Below, one piece after another: positions 38,006 to 52,001 of a stretch of 64,000 nucleotides of DNA. A model generated the notes under the pieces. The model ran no database searches. It saw nothing but the letters and a program-made list of their open reading frames with translations, and was not told the origin of the DNA. This DNA is from Microvirga thermotolerans (GTDB lineage Bacteria; Pseudomonadota; Alphaproteobacteria; Rhizobiales; Beijerinckiaceae): NCBI RefSeq assembly GCF_009363855.1, contig NZ_CP045423.1:496001-560000 (forward strand), written 5' to 3'. The first letter of the stretch is position 1, and each line of letters opens with the position of its first letter. Made by a program: the position numbers and the translations under genes.

Positions 38006-39235
38006 ATGGCAACCGAAATCCGCGTACCCACCCTCGGTGAATCCGTTTCAGAGGCCACCATCGGCCGCTGGTTCAAGAAGCCCGGCGATCCGGTGAAGGC
38101 CGACGAGCCCGTGCTGGAGCTCGAGACGGACAAGGTGACCCTCGAGGTCAACGCCCCCGTCAGCGGCACGCTCGGCGACATCCTCGCCAAGGACGGCGAG
38201 ACGGTCACCCCCGGCGCGGTGCTCGGCTCGGTGATCGAGGGCGCCGCCGCCGCCGCGCCCGCGCCCAAGGCGGAGGCCCCGAAGGCCGAGGCTCCGAAGG
38301 CTGCTCCGGCTCCCGCCGCCGCGCCGGCTGCCGCGCCCGGCGCCGCCAAGGACCACGGTCCCGCCGTCGCCCGCCTCGCCGCCGAGAGCGGCGTGAGCCC
38401 CGCCGCCGTCGCCGGCACGGGCAAGGACGGCCGCGTCACGAAGGGCGACATGCTCGCCGCGATCGCCACCGGCGCCGCCGCCGCGCCCGCCCCGGCCCCG
38501 GTGCAGGTGCGCGCTCCCTCCGCGCCCGACGATGCCGCGCGCGAGGAGCGCGTGCGCATGACCAAGCTGCGCCAGACCATCGCGCGCCGCCTGAAGGACG
38601 CCCAGAACACCGCCGCCATGCTCACCACGTTCAACGACGTGGACATGAGCGCGGTCATGGCGCTGCGCAGCCAGTACAAGGACGTGTTCGAGAAGAAGCA
38701 CGGCACGAAGCTCGGCTTCATGGGCTTCTTCACCAAGGCGGTGATCCAGGCCCTCAAGGACGTCCCGGCCGTGAATGCCGAGATCGACGGCCAGGACATC
38801 GTCTACAAGAACTACTACCACATCGGCATCGCGGTCGGCACCGACAAGGGGCTCGTGGTGCCGGTGGTGCGCGACGCGGACCTCCTGTCGGTCGCCGGGA
38901 TCGAGAAGAAGATCGCCGATTTCGGCCGCCGCGCCCGCGACGGCAAGCTCTCCATCGAGGAGATGCAGGGCGGCACCTTCACCATCACCAACGGCGGCAT
39001 CTACGGCTCGCTCATGTCGACGCCGATCCTCAACGCGCCGCAATCGGGCATCCTCGGCATGCACCGCATCGAGGAGCGCCCGGTCGTGCGCAACGGCCAG
39101 ATCGTGGCGCGGCCGATGATGTATCTCGCGCTCTCCTACGACCACCGAATCGTCGACGGCAAGGAAGCCGTGACCTTCCTCGTGCGGGTCAAGGAGGCCC
39201 TGGAGGATCCGGCGCGCCTCGTTCTCGATCTGTAA
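38006..39235 (+). CDS. sucB: 2-oxoglutarate dehydrogenase E2 (dihydrolipoyl succinyltransferase)
   Basis: A 409-residue protein with one lipoyl domain (residues 1-78, lipoyl Lys in [10 protein letters not shown]) and an Ala/Pro-rich linker. An E3/E1-binding domain (about 112-147) and the catalytic domain, with [12 protein letters not shown] near the end, follow. It transfers the succinyl group to CoA and is the core of the complex. It begins 63 bases after sucA. Confidence 0.98.
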   Translation: MATEIRVPTLGESVSEATIGRWFKKPGDPVKADEPVLELETDKVTLEVNAPVSGTLGDILAKDGETVTPGAVLGSVIEGAAAAAPAPKAEAPKAEAPKAAPAPAAAPAAAPGAAKDHGPAVARLAAESGVSPAAVAGTGKDGRVTKGDMLAAIATGAAAAPAPAPVQVRAPSAPDDAAREERVRMTKLRQTIARRLKDAQNTAAMLTTFNDVDMSAVMALRSQYKDVFEKKHGTKLGFMGFFTKAVIQALKDVPAVNAEIDGQDIVYKNYYHIGIAVGTDKGLVVPVVRDADLLSVAGIEKKIADFGRRARDGKLSIEEMQGGTFTITNGGIYGSLMSTPILNAPQSGILGMHRIEERPVVRNGQIVARPMMYLALSYDHRIVDGKEAVTFLVRVKEALEDPARLVLDL

Positions 39236-39253
39236 GAAACGCCGTCAATTCAG

Positions 39254-39338
39254 CGTCACGGCCGGGCCCGTCCCGGCCATCCACGCCTTCAAGCCTTCGG
39301 ACAAGCCGTGGATGCCCGGATCGGGTCCGGGCATGGCG
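39254..39338. repeat. Imperfect palindromic repeat between sucB and lpd
   Basis: Arms of about 32 bases (39254-39285 and 39307-39338) are inverted copies with roughly 25 matches. They contain GGCCATCCACG and CGTGGATGCCCGG. Intergenic palindromes of this look are widespread in Hyphomicrobiales. It could form a strong hairpin in the sucB-lpd messenger. Confidence 0.75.
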
Positions 39339-39355
39339 TTAAGCGGAGACAAGAC

Positions 39356-40756
39356 ATGTCCTACGATCTCATCGTCATCGGCACCGGCCCCGGCGGCTAT
39401 GTGTGCGCCATCCGCGCCGCGCAGCTCGGCCTCAAGACGGCCGTGGTGGAGAAGCGCAAGACCCATGGCGGCACCTGCCTCAACGTGGGCTGCATTCCCT
39501 CCAAGGCGCTGCTCCACGCCTCGCACATGTTCGAGGAAGCGCGCGATCATTTCGAGCATCTCGGTATCGGCGTTTCCGCGCCGAAGCTCGATCTGAAGAA
39601 GATGCAGGCCTTCAAGCAGGAGGGCGTCGACGGCAACACCAAGGGCGTGGAGTTCCTGCTCAAGAAGAACAAGATCGATGCCTTCCACGGCACCGCGCGG
39701 ATCGCCGCCGCGGGCCAGGTGGAGGTGACCGGGGAGGACGGCTCCAACCAGATCCTCCAGACCCGGAACATCGTCATCGCGACGGGATCCGACGTCACGC
39801 GCCTGCCCGGCATCGAGATCGACGAGAAGACGGTCGTCTCCTCGACCGGCGCGCTCGAGCTCGCGAGCGTGCCGAAGCGCCTCGTGGTGATCGGCGCCGG
39901 CGTGATCGGCCTCGAACTCGGCTCGGTCTGGCGGCGTCTCGGCTCGGAAGTGACGGTGGTGGAGTATCTCGACCGGATCCTGCCCGGCATGGACGGCGAG
40001 GTCGCCAAGAACTTCCAGCGCATCCTTTCCAAGCAGGGCTTCCAGTTCAAGCTCGGCGCCAAGGTCACGAAGGTCGAGAAGGGTCCGAAGGGCGCAACCC
40101 TCACCTTCGAGCCGGCCGCCGGCGGCGCCGCGGAGACCCTCGAGGCCGACGTGGTGCTCGTCGCCGTCGGCCGCGTTCCCTACACGCAGGGCCTCGGCCT
40201 CGAGGAGCTGGGCGTGCAGAAGGACGCCCGGGGGCGCATCCTCACCGACGCGCACTTCTCCACCAACGTCACCGGCATCTATGCCATCGGCGACGTGATC
40301 GCGGGCCCCATGCTCGCCCACAAGGCCGAGGACGAGGGCGTCGCGGTGGCCGAGATCCTCGCCGGCAAGGCGGGCCACGTGAACTACGACGTGATCCCGA
40401 GCGTCGTCTACACGTTCCCGGAGGTCGCTTCCGTCGGCAAGACGGAGGAGGAGCTCAAGGCGGCGGGTATCGCCTACAATGCCGGCAAGTTCCCCTTCAC
40501 CGCGAACGGCCGCGCCAAGGTGAACCGCACCACGGACGGCTTCGTGAAGATCCTGGCCGACGCCGCGACCGACAAGGTGCTCGGCGTGCACATCATCGGG
40601 CCGGAGGCGGGCAACCTCATCCACGAGGCCGCCATCGCCATGGAGTTCGGCGCCTCCTCCGAGGACATCGCCCGCACCTGCCATGCGCACCCGACGCTCG
40701 CGGAAGCTGTGAAGGAAGCGGCTCTCGCAGTGGAGAAGCGCGCCATTCACATGTAG
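39356..40756 (+). CDS. lpdA: Dihydrolipoyl dehydrogenase (E3)
   Basis: A 466-residue flavoenzyme from ATG 39356 (a GTG at 39308 falls in the repeat). FAD-binding [20 protein letters not shown], redox disulfide [16 protein letters not shown]-binding [16 protein letters not shown], and the C-terminal His-Glu pair in [14 protein letters not shown] are intact. It reoxidises the lipoyl arm of SucB. It ends the TCA-cycle cluster, nine bases before tdk. Confidence 0.98.
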   Translation: MSYDLIVIGTGPGGYVCAIRAAQLGLKTAVVEKRKTHGGTCLNVGCIPSKALLHASHMFEEARDHFEHLGIGVSAPKLDLKKMQAFKQEGVDGNTKGVEFLLKKNKIDAFHGTARIAAAGQVEVTGEDGSNQILQTRNIVIATGSDVTRLPGIEIDEKTVVSSTGALELASVPKRLVVIGAGVIGLELGSVWRRLGSEVTVVEYLDRILPGMDGEVAKNFQRILSKQGFQFKLGAKVTKVEKGPKGATLTFEPAAGGAAETLEADVVLVAVGRVPYTQGLGLEELGVQKDARGRILTDAHFSTNVTGIYAIGDVIAGPMLAHKAEDEGVAVAEILAGKAGHVNYDVIPSVVYTFPEVASVGKTEEELKAAGIAYNAGKFPFTANGRAKVNRTTDGFVKILADAATDKVLGVHIIGPEAGNLIHEAAIAMEFGASSEDIARTCHAHPTLAEAVKEAALAVEKRAIHM

Positions 40757-40765
40757 TCTCGGGGC

Positions 40766-41386
40766 ATGGCGAAGCTCCATTTCATCTACTCTGTGATGAA
40801 CGCGGGAAAGACCACGCATCTCCTGCAGGTTCGTCACAACTACATCGAGAACGGCGGCCACGTGCTGCTGTTCACGAGCCTGATCGACGACCGCTTCGGC
40901 GTCGGCAAGGTGAGATCCCGCATCGGCCTCGAGGCCGATGCGATCCCCGTGAGGAAGACGGACGACATCGCCGCCATCGTGGCGGCCGAACATGCCGAAA
41001 AGCCCGTGACGGCCGTGCTGATCGACGAGGTTCAGTTCATGACCGCCGATCAGGTCCGTCAGCTCGCCTGGATCGTCGACGAGCTGAACGTGCCGGTCAT
41101 GGCCTATGGACTCAAGAACAACGTCTACGGCACGCTCTTCAGCGATGCGATCGCGACGATCATGGCGCTGGCCCAGGACTTTCAGGAAATCAAGCAGCTC
41201 TGCCATTGCGGCCGCAAGGCGACGATGATCCTGAAATTCGATCCCAACGGCGAGGCCGTGCGCTTCGGCCCCGTGATCGAGATCGGCGGCGAGAACCGCT
41301 ACGTGTCCGTGTGCCGCCCGCACTGGACCGCCGGCGACATCGGCCCGGCCGCACGTCAGCTGCTGGGGCGGATCGCGGCGGAGTAG
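40766..41386 (+). CDS. tdk: Thymidine kinase
   Basis: A 206-residue class II thymidine kinase phosphorylating thymidine with ATP. The P-loop is SVMNAGKTT (residues 9-17), the DEVQF segment is near residue 90, and a zinc-binding set (CHCG near 151, C..H near 188) is present, with the YVSVCRPHW end. The spacing to lpd is nine bases, so it may share the transcript. Confidence 0.95.
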   Translation: MAKLHFIYSVMNAGKTTHLLQVRHNYIENGGHVLLFTSLIDDRFGVGKVRSRIGLEADAIPVRKTDDIAAIVAAEHAEKPVTAVLIDEVQFMTADQVRQLAWIVDELNVPVMAYGLKNNVYGTLFSDAIATIMALAQDFQEIKQLCHCGRKATMILKFDPNGEAVRFGPVIEIGGENRYVSVCRPHWTAGDIGPAARQLLGRIAAE

Positions 41387-41450
41387 CCGGAAGCCAGCGT
41401 ATCGCGCGCAAAAGAGCGCAGGAAATCCGTCGCCTTTCCGCCGCTCCCAT

Positions 41451-41488
41451 CGTCATTCCGGGGCGCCGCAGGCGAGCCCGGAAGCCAT
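41451..41488. repeat. 38-base dispersed repeat, copy 1
   Basis: Identical to 51306-51343 over 38 bases starting CGTCATTCCGGGGCGCCGCA. Both copies lie in gene-free DNA. Confidence 0.85.
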
Positions 41489-41611
41489 AACCGCCGGCGT
41501 TGCAGAGCGGAAAACCATGACCGCCACTGCGGCTCGTCCTGCTCCGTCAGCGGCGGTGGGTTCCGGGTTCCGCTTCGCGGCCCCGGAAGGACGAGAACGC
41601 GGTCGCGGAAT

Positions 41612-41658
41612 GGAGCATTTTCAGGAGAAGTGGGCACCGGTTCTCCGTCCGAAAATGC
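41612..41658. repeat. REP-like palindrome
   Basis: GGAGCATTTTC at the left pairs with GAAAATGC at the right around GAGAAGTGGGCACCGGTTCTC. The centre GTGGGCACCGGTT resembles the GTGGGAACCGGTT of the units at 23772-23884, so it belongs to the same repeat family. Confidence 0.7.
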
Positions 41659-41897
41659 GGCAAACCAAGAGCTTCTGAGCGGAGTGCGATTCCATCGAAG
41701 CGCAATCCGCTCTAGTGCGGAGGCGCTGCGCCTCCCGTTCCCGTCCCCTGTCTCCGATCTGCGCATGAGACATGAGAGAAGCGGATCGGGGATGTTCCCG
41801 GGATCCGTGGGGGAAGGGAACACGCCACCCTGTGCCTGCGGCGCGCGACCTCTCTGCGGGAGGAAGGAGCGGAACGGAGGCGCAAAGGCTCCCGGGT

Positions 41898-42875
41898 CTA
41901 TTTCGTCCTTGCCCTTGGATGCGCCGCGTCGAAGGCGTCCATCAATCGTGCCGCGTCCACCTTGGTGTAGAGCTGCGTGGTCGAGAGCGAGGCGTGCCCG
42001 AGCAACTCCTGGATGCCGCGCAGGTCGCCGCCCTTGGCGAGGAGGTGGGTGGCGAAGGAGTGGCGCAGGGCGTGGGGCGTCGCGCTCTCCGGCAGGCCTA
42101 AGGAACCGCGCAGCTCCTCGACCGCCAGCTGGACGATGCGCGGCGACAGCGGGCCGCCCCGGGCCCCGACGAAGAGCGGGCCTTCCGGCGGCACCGCGTA
42201 GGGGCACAGGCGCAGGTAGTCCTCCACGGCGCGCTGGATCGGCGGAATCACCGGAACGCTGCGCATCTTGCCGCCCTTGCCGATCACCGTGACCGAATCG
42301 ATGCCGTTCACCGGCGCGTCCCGGCGCCGGAGGCCGAGGGCCTCCGAGATGCGCAGGCCCGCCCCGTAGAGGAGCGAGAGCACCGCCGCGTCCCGCGCCA
42401 GGATCCAGGGCTTCCGGTCGCTCCCCGCCCGCGTCTCGGTGTCCGTCACCGCCACGGCGGCGGAGGCCGATAGGGGGCGCGGCAGGTTCCGGTCCACCTT
42501 CGGCGTGCGGATCGCCGCGAAGGCGGAGGCGGTGCCGTGGCCCTCCCGCTCGAGATGCCGCGCGAAGGAGCGGAGCGCCGCGAGCTGGCGCATGAGCGAG
42601 CGGCTCTGCACCGCGCCCATGCGCCGGGCGGCCAGGAAGGAGCGGATGTCGAGGGGCTTCAGCGCCAGGATCGCCCCGACGGAGGGCGGCTCCCCGAGAT
42701 GGCCGGTGAGGAAGGTCAGGAACTGCCGCAGGTCGCGGCCATAGGCCTCGACCGTCTTCGGCGAGAGCCGGCGCTCCTTCGCCAGGGAGGCGAGCCACTG
42801 CAGCGCCTCCCGGCGCGTGTCGGCGGCGCCGGGGAATGCAGGATCGGGGGACGTCCGGGAATCGCTGCTTGACAT
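41898..42875 (-). CDS. xerC: Tyrosine recombinase XerC
   Basis: A 325-residue chromosome-dimer resolution recombinase. The start at ATG 42875 is preferred to the longer frame. The N-terminal core-binding domain includes SPKTVEAYGRDLRQFLTFL. Catalytic residues are Arg in GAGLRISEALGL, Lys in VIGKGGKMR, HALRHSFATHLL, and LGHASLSTTQLYTKVD with the Tyr. It acts with XerD at dif near the terminus. It is divergent from priA across 55 bases, as in many related genomes. Confidence 0.95.
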   Translation of the reverse strand: MSSSDSRTSPDPAFPGAADTRREALQWLASLAKERRLSPKTVEAYGRDLRQFLTFLTGHLGEPPSVGAILALKPLDIRSFLAARRMGAVQSRSLMRQLAALRSFARHLEREGHGTASAFAAIRTPKVDRNLPRPLSASAAVAVTDTETRAGSDRKPWILARDAAVLSLLYGAGLRISEALGLRRRDAPVNGIDSVTVIGKGGKMRSVPVIPPIQRAVEDYLRLCPYAVPPEGPLFVGARGGPLSPRIVQLAVEELRGSLGLPESATPHALRHSFATHLLAKGGDLRGIQELLGHASLSTTQLYTKVDAARLMDAFDAAHPRARTK

Positions 42876-42930
42876 GGTCCCGCTTTGTGCAAGGCAGACA
42901 GGATCGCAGGGACAGGTTAATCCGATCCGA

Positions 42931-45093
42931 ATGACGAGCCATATCGCCGATGTCCTCATTCCCCTGGCACTGGACACGGCCTACAGCTACGCGGTGCCCG
43001 ACGGGCTCCCCCTCCGGGAGGGGGACGTGGTGCAGGTGCCGCTCGGCACCCGCGAGGTGGCCGGCGTGGTCTGGAGCCTCCGGCCGGGCTCGGGCGCCAA
43101 CTTCAAGTCCGTCGCGGGAAGGATCGAGGCTCCCCCCCTGTCGCCGCAGATGCGCCGGTTCCTCGACTGGGTGGCCTGGTACACCCTCGCCCCCAAGGGG
43201 TCGGCCCTCGCCATGGGCCTCAAGCTGGCGGACGGGGAGCGGCCCGAGGCGGTCCGGGTCGGCGTCCGCCTCGCCGGCGCGCCGCCCAGGCGCATGACCC
43301 CCGCCCGGCAGCGGGTCGTCGCGCTGGCGGGGGACGGGCTCGTGCGCCTCAAGCGGGAGCTGGCCCAGGAGGCCGGCGTCAGCATCGGCGTCGTCGACGG
43401 GCTGATCGACGAGGGAACGCTGGAGACCGTGGCCCTCCTCGCGGAGCCGGTGGCCGAGAGCCCCGACCCGGACTTTTCCCGCAATCATCTCTCGGAGGAC
43501 CAGCGGGCCGCGGCCGAAGCCCTGGCGGGCACGCTCTCCGAGACGCCGGCGCCCGTGACGCTCCTCGAGGGCGTCACCGGCTCGGGCAAGACCGAGGTCT
43601 ATTTCGAGGCGGTGGCCGAGGCCGTCCGGCAGGGGCGCCAGGCCCTGATCCTGATGCCGGAGATCGCCCTCACGGCCCAGTTCCTCGACCGGTTCGCGGC
43701 CCGGTTCGGCGTGAAGCCCGCCACCTGGCATTCGGGCGTGACGGGCCGCAAGCGCGAGAGGCTCTATGCGGGCATCGCCTCCGGCGAGGTGAAGGTGGTG
43801 GCGGGCGCCCGCTCGGCCCTGTTCCTGCCCTATGCCAGGCTCGGCCTCATCGTCGTCGACGAGGAGCACGAGACCGCCTACAAGCAGGAGGACGGGGTCC
43901 ACTACCATGCCCGCGACATGGCGGTGGTACGCGGGCGGATCGAGAACGCCGCCGTCGTCCTGGCCTCCGCGACCCCCTCCATCGAGACCCGGGTCAATGC
44001 CGCGCGCGGCCGCTACCGCCATGTGCGGCTGCCCGAGCGATTCGGCGGGCGGCAGCTTCCGCGCATCCGCGCCGTCGACCTGCGGCGGGAGCAGATCCCG
44101 CGCGGGCGGTGGCTCTCGCCCTCCCTGATCGCGGCCATGGAGGAGAGCCTGGGGCAGGGGGAGCAGGTGCTCCTGTTCCTCAACCGGCGGGGCTATGCGC
44201 CGCTCACCCTCTGCCGGGCCTGCGCCCATCGCTACGAATGCCCCAACTGCTCCGCCTGGCTCGTGGAGCACCGCTTCCGCCGCTCCCTCGTCTGCCATCA
44301 TTGCGGCCATGTGGAACGCACGCCGCAGGCCTGCATCGCCTGCGGCAGCGTCGATTCGCTGGTCTCCTGCGGCCCGGGGGTGGAGCGGATCGCCGAGGAG
44401 GTGGCGGAGCTGTTCCCGGAGAAGCGCGGCATCGTGCTCTCCAGCGACTTCCCCGGCGGCACGGAGCGCCTGCGGCGGGAACTCGCCGCCATCGCGGCGG
44501 GGGAGTTCGACATCGTCATCGGCACCCAGCTGGTGGCCAAGGGGCACAATTTCCCGCTCATGACCCTCGTGGGCGTGCTCGACGCCGATATCGGCCTGAC
44601 CTCCGGCGATCCCCGGGCCGCGGAGCGGACCTTCCAGCTCCTCCAGCAGGTGACGGGCCGCGCCGGGCGCGGGGAGAAGCCCGGCCGCGCCCTGGTCCAG
44701 ACCTGGCAGCCGGACCATCCGGTCATCGCGGCGCTCGTCTCGGGCGATGCGGAGCGGTTCTACCGGGAGGAGACCCGGGTGCGCGAAATGGCGGGCCTGC
44801 CCCCCTTCGGCCGCCTGGCCTCCCTCATCGTGTCCGCCGCCGAGCGGGAGGCGGCGGAAGCCCATGCCCGCGCCATGGCCAAGGTGGCCGAGCCGCCTCC
44901 GGGCGTGACGGTCCTCGGCCCCGCCGAGGCGCCGCTTGCGCTGATCCGGGGCCGTTACCGCTTCCGCCTTCTCGTGAAGACCGAGCGGGAGGTGGACCTT
45001 CAGGGCTACCTGCGCGCCTGGATGGCGCGCTGCCCGAAGGTCAGGGGGAACACCCGCGTCGCCATCGACGTGGACCCGCAGAGCTTTTTGTGA
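42931..45093 (+). CDS. priA: Primosomal replication protein N' (PriA helicase)
   Basis: A 720-residue replication-restart helicase from ATG 42931 (the longer frame overlaps xerC). The N-terminal fork-binding domain begins IADVLIPLALDTAYSYAVPD. Walker A is EGVTGSGKTEVY (near 213) and the DEEH box is near 309. Paired zinc-binding cysteines are at about 428-480 (CRACAHRYECPNC, CHHCG). The C-terminal helicase motif is TGRAGRGEKPG. It reloads the replisome at stalled forks. Confidence 0.97.
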   Translation: MTSHIADVLIPLALDTAYSYAVPDGLPLREGDVVQVPLGTREVAGVVWSLRPGSGANFKSVAGRIEAPPLSPQMRRFLDWVAWYTLAPKGSALAMGLKLADGERPEAVRVGVRLAGAPPRRMTPARQRVVALAGDGLVRLKRELAQEAGVSIGVVDGLIDEGTLETVALLAEPVAESPDPDFSRNHLSEDQRAAAEALAGTLSETPAPVTLLEGVTGSGKTEVYFEAVAEAVRQGRQALILMPEIALTAQFLDRFAARFGVKPATWHSGVTGRKRERLYAGIASGEVKVVAGARSALFLPYARLGLIVVDEEHETAYKQEDGVHYHARDMAVVRGRIENAAVVLASATPSIETRVNAARGRYRHVRLPERFGGRQLPRIRAVDLRREQIPRGRWLSPSLIAAMEESLGQGEQVLLFLNRRGYAPLTLCRACAHRYECPNCSAWLVEHRFRRSLVCHHCGHVERTPQACIACGSVDSLVSCGPGVERIAEEVAELFPEKRGIVLSSDFPGGTERLRRELAAIAAGEFDIVIGTQLVAKGHNFPLMTLVGVLDADIGLTSGDPRAAERTFQLLQQVTGRAGRGEKPGRALVQTWQPDHPVIAALVSGDAERFYREETRVREMAGLPPFGRLASLIVSAAEREAAEAHARAMAKVAEPPPGVTVLGPAEAPLALIRGRYRFRLLVKTEREVDLQGYLRAWMARCPKVRGNTRVAIDVDPQSFL

Positions 45094-45122
45094 TCCATCG
45101 TCCCAGACGCCCGGGAGAAGCC

Positions 45123-45683
45123 ATGCCGAAGATCGTCCACTGCATCCGCCACGGCCAGTCCACCTTCAACGCCCATTTCGCCGAGACCGGCTGCGACCCC
45201 ATGCACCCCGACGCCCCCCTGACGGAGCTGGGCCGCCGGCAGGCGGCCGAGCGGGCGGCGGAGCTCAGGCAGCATCCCTATGAGCTGGTGGTCACCTCGC
45301 CCCTGACGCGCGCCATCCAGACGGCCCTGGGCCTGTTCGGGAATCACCCCGCGGCGCCGCCGATCCTGGTGGAGGGCCTGCACCGGGAGTTCCTGGAGAG
45401 CAGCTGCGACGTCGGCCGCCCGCCGACGCTCCTGGCCCAGGACTTTCCGCACCTCTCGTTCGACCATCTGGACGAGGTCTGGTGGCACAACGACGGGGAG
45501 CCGGACGAGCGCGGCTTCGTCTGCGAGCCGGCCGAGACCCTGGCGGACCGGGTCCGCCGCTTCCGCGGCTGGCTCGCGGCCCGGCCGGAGCGGTTCATCG
45601 CCGTCGTCGGCCACGGAACGTTCTTCTATCACCTGACCGGACGGCAGCTGCAGAACTGCGAGGTGGCGACCCTCACGCTCTAG
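45123..45683 (+). CDS. Histidine phosphatase family protein
   Basis: A 186-residue phosphoglycerate-mutase-like enzyme. The RHG motif is HCIRHGQSTFN (catalytic His near residue 9), with SPLTRAIQTA, the Glu-containing REFLESSCDVG, and the second His in VVGHGTFFYHLTG. The substrate is not known. It lies 29 bases after priA and 216 before atpH, so it may be read with priA. Confidence 0.9.
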   Translation: MPKIVHCIRHGQSTFNAHFAETGCDPMHPDAPLTELGRRQAAERAAELRQHPYELVVTSPLTRAIQTALGLFGNHPAAPPILVEGLHREFLESSCDVGRPPTLLAQDFPHLSFDHLDEVWWHNDGEPDERGFVCEPAETLADRVRRFRGWLAARPERFIAVVGHGTFFYHLTGRQLQNCEVATLTL

Positions 45684-45899
45684 CCTGGAAGCCCGTTCCG
45701 CCCTCCGCGGCGGACCGGCCGCGGCTCGCGGCCCGCCTCGCCTTGCGCCTGCGGAAAACCCATGCTAGTGCACCGCTGCCTGACGGGCGGAGCGACGTCC
45801 CCTCTGGCTCATTTCCACCGACCTGACGGGTTTCCCGAGAGAGCCTCCCCAGCGGCTCGGCCGGTTCGAAGCCCGTAAGACTTGAGAGAGACGATTTAA

Positions 45900-46471
45900 G
45901 TGGCGCACAGCGGTTCGCAAGAAGGACCCCTCCTGTCGGGCGTTGCCATGCGCTACGCCTCGGCGCTGTTCGAACTCGCTCAGGAAGCGAATGCCGTGGA
46001 CGCCGTGGCCGGCGACCTCGGCCGTTTCGAACGGCTGATCCAGGAAAGCGCGGATCTGCAGCGCCTGATCCGCAATCCCATCTTCACGGCGGAAGAGCAG
46101 GCGGCCGCCATCGGCGCCATCCTCGACCGGACCGGCATTTCCGGCCTCGCGGGCAACTTCATCCGGCTCGTGGCGTCCAAGCGCCGCCTTTTCGCCCTGC
46201 CGGACATGATCCGCGCCTACGGCAACCTGGTGGCCGATGCCAAGGGCATCGTCCGCGCCCAGGTCGTCCTGGCGGAGGAGCCCTCCGACAAGGTCATGAA
46301 CGACATCAAGGCGGCGCTGCGCGACGTCGCTAAGGCTGACGTCGCCCTCGACGTCAAGATCGACCCGAGCCTCATCGGCGGGCTGATCGTGAAGATCGGC
46401 TCCCGCATGGTGGACGCCTCGGTGCGCACCAAACTCAATTCCATTCGTCTAGCGATGAAAGAGGTCCGCTG

Positions 46472-46472
<1 letters not shown>
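45900..46472 (+). CDS. atpH: ATP synthase F1 delta subunit
   Basis: A 190-residue stator subunit starting at GTG 45900. Conserved features are [12 protein letters not shown] near the start and [32 protein letters not shown] near the end. It links F1 to the F0 b-subunits. As usual in alphaproteobacteria, only the F1 genes are here; the F0 genes are elsewhere. Its stop overlaps the atpA start (TGATG). Confidence 0.97.
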
Positions 46473-47988
<1,516 letters not shown>

Positions 47989-48001
<13 letters not shown>

Positions 48002-48016
48002 GGACCTTCTCGTAAG
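47989..48016. repeat. 14-base tandem duplication across the atpA stop
   Basis: GACCTTCTCGTAAG occurs twice back to back (47989-48002 and 48003-48016). The first copy contains the atpA stop TAA. Confidence 0.9.
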
Positions 48017-48052
48017 CTTCAACCGGGTCTCCGGAGAGGATAGGGCCGCTCG

Positions 48053-50402
<2,350 letters not shown>

Positions 50403-50514
50403 GCCGTCCGAAACGATCCCTCCGGGCAGGTTCCCCTGCCCGGAGAACCTGACGCATCTCCACCAGAACGTTCTCCGGCTTCCGCTTCGTGCGGCCGGGT
50501 GACGAGGGGCTGAC

Positions 50515-50916
50515 ATGGCGACCTTCACCTTCGAACTCGTCTCTCCCGAGCGCGTGCTGTTCTCAGGGCCCGTCGACGCGGTCGTGCTGCCGGCCATCGA
50601 GGGCGACATGACGGTTCTCGCCGGCCACGCGCCGATGATGACGGCCCTCAAGACCGGCTTCCTCGTCGTCACCGACTCGCCCGGCAACGGCAAGCGCATC
50701 CTCATCCGTGGCGGCTTCGCCGACATCAACCGGAACGGCCTCACCGTGCTGGCGGAAAAGGCTCTCCCTGCCGAGGAGCTGACCCAGGAGGTGCTCGACC
50801 GGGAGATCCTGCAGGCGGAAATGCAGTACGACGCCACCAACGACCTCGCCGCCAAGCACGCCGCGGAGGCCGCGGTGGCGCAGCTCAGGGAAGCCAAGGC
50901 GGCTCTCAACTACTGA
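50515..50916 (+). CDS. atpC: ATP synthase F1 epsilon subunit
   Basis: A 133-residue subunit with the N-terminal beta sandwich (FELVSPERVLFSG, PAIEGDMTVLAGHAPMM) and a C-terminal helical hairpin. It regulates rotation and ATPase activity. It is last in the F1 operon, 112 bases after atpD, and is followed by a clear terminator. Confidence 0.96.
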   Translation: MATFTFELVSPERVLFSGPVDAVVLPAIEGDMTVLAGHAPMMTALKTGFLVVTDSPGNGKRILIRGGFADINRNGLTVLAEKALPAEELTQEVLDREILQAEMQYDATNDLAAKHAAEAAVAQLREAKAALNY

Positions 50917-50925
50917 TCCACCGAC

Positions 50926-50954
50926 AACCCGGCCCCGAGCCGGGTTTTTCTTTT
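50926..50954 (+). terminator. Rho-independent terminator of the atp operon
   Basis: AACCCGGC (50926-50933) pairs with GCCGGGTT (50939-50946) over a five-base loop, followed by TTTCTTTT. It lies ten bases past atpC. Confidence 0.92.
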
Positions 50955-51110
50955 CAGGAACCCGCCCGCATCCGGGAACCGCCACCCGAAGACAGGGCCG
51001 TCGCGCGCGCTCCCCTGCGCATCCCGACACTCCCCCTTTCGCGGGTCCCGAATCCGCCCGGGCCGCGCCACCGCACCGGCCGTGTCCCGGCGCCTCCCGG
51101 TAAGCGCCGC

Positions 51111-51168
51111 CGCACCCTCTCCCTCCCTTGCGGGGGAGAGCTGGAGGGGGGGGTGCGGGCGCCTCGCT
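51111..51168. repeat. Inverted dispersed repeat, copy 1
   Basis: This segment (with CTTGCGGGGGAGAGCTGGAG) is the inverse of 52002-52057 with a few differences. The centre CTCTCCC..TTGC..GGGGGAGAG is itself palindromic. The unit looks like a non-coding dispersed element. Confidence 0.75.
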
Positions 51169-51305
51169 CCGGAATCGTGGCGCCGGCCCCCACCCTGGCC
51201 CTTCCCCTCGCAAGCCGGGTGCTCCCGACTTGCGCATTGAGAGAGCCGATCCCGGGAACACCCGGGACCGGCGGGGAGGGAATGCGCCCCTCTTCCCTCG
51301 CCCTC

Positions 51306-51343
51306 CGTCATTCCGGGGCGCCGCAGGCGAGCCCGGAAGCCAT
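51306..51343. repeat. 38-base dispersed repeat, copy 2
   Basis: Identical to 41451-41488, same orientation. Confidence 0.85.
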
Positions 51344-51470
51344 CACCCCTGCGGTGCGGGGCGAAGACGCCGCGGCGGCCGCCGTCCGGACAGGCGGGCC
51401 CCTCGAAGCGTGCCCCGCGACGGCAACGGCTCTCCCGCTGCGCGTCCCGGCAGGGTGCGTCCGCGATAAT

Positions 51471-51514
51471 GTTCCGCTTTCGTTCTTGACAGCGGCACCA
51501 AGCTCGGCTATATC
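51471..51514 (+). promoter_or_regulatory. SOS-type promoter: LexA box followed by -35/-10
   Basis: GTTCCGCTTTCGTTC (51471-51485) is an exact alphaproteobacterial LexA box, GTTC-N7-GTTC. It abuts TTGACA (51486-51491); after 17 bases comes TATATC (51509-51514). This is a near-consensus sigma-70 promoter with an operator touching the -35 box, reading rightwards. No recognisable gene follows before the putA end at 52162, which is on the other strand. The product may be a small protein or an RNA. Confidence 0.72.
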
Positions 51515-52001
51515 GTAACCCATCCCGTCCCGCCGAGGGGCGCGCTCGCGAGGCGTCGCCGAATGCGGGGACGGGACCGGTCCCGCGCCCGCGCGCCACG
51601 CACGCGCCGGCCGCGGGCGGCCCCGGCACCGCCGGGGCTCCGGGCCGTCCGGCGCCGCCGGCGTTCGTCAACGCCGCCCCGCGTCCGGGCCATCCCCGGA
51701 GCCTCCGCCGCCGGTCCGCCGGAAAAGAACCGGGCGCGATGACGCTGCGGCTCATTGCCTTCACCCCTTCCTTCCCCCGAGCCGGAGCGATCCTCGTGCC
51801 CCCTCGACCCCGCCGCCCCTCCGGGCCCACGCGCCCGGAGGACGCGGCGGCGTGCGTGCTTCTCGCGTCTCTCCTTCCGGCGGCATGGCCGGGCCGGTCC
51901 GGTCGGACGGCGGTGCGCGGGAGGCGCGGCGCGTTCCCTTCCCCTTGCGGGGCGGCTTGCGGGGAGGGATTAAGGGTGAGGGTGGCAGCGCCAGCCTCTC
52001 G

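Larger units (their letters stand above)
41387..41897. other. Repeat-rich intergenic stretch
   Basis: No gene is supported between tdk and xerC. It holds the 38-base repeat at 41451-41488, an inverted partner of it near 41559-41589 (TTCCGGG..CCCCGGAA), and a REP-like palindrome at 41612-41658 (GAGCATTTTC..GAAAATGC) related to the units at 23772-23884. Confidence 0.6.
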
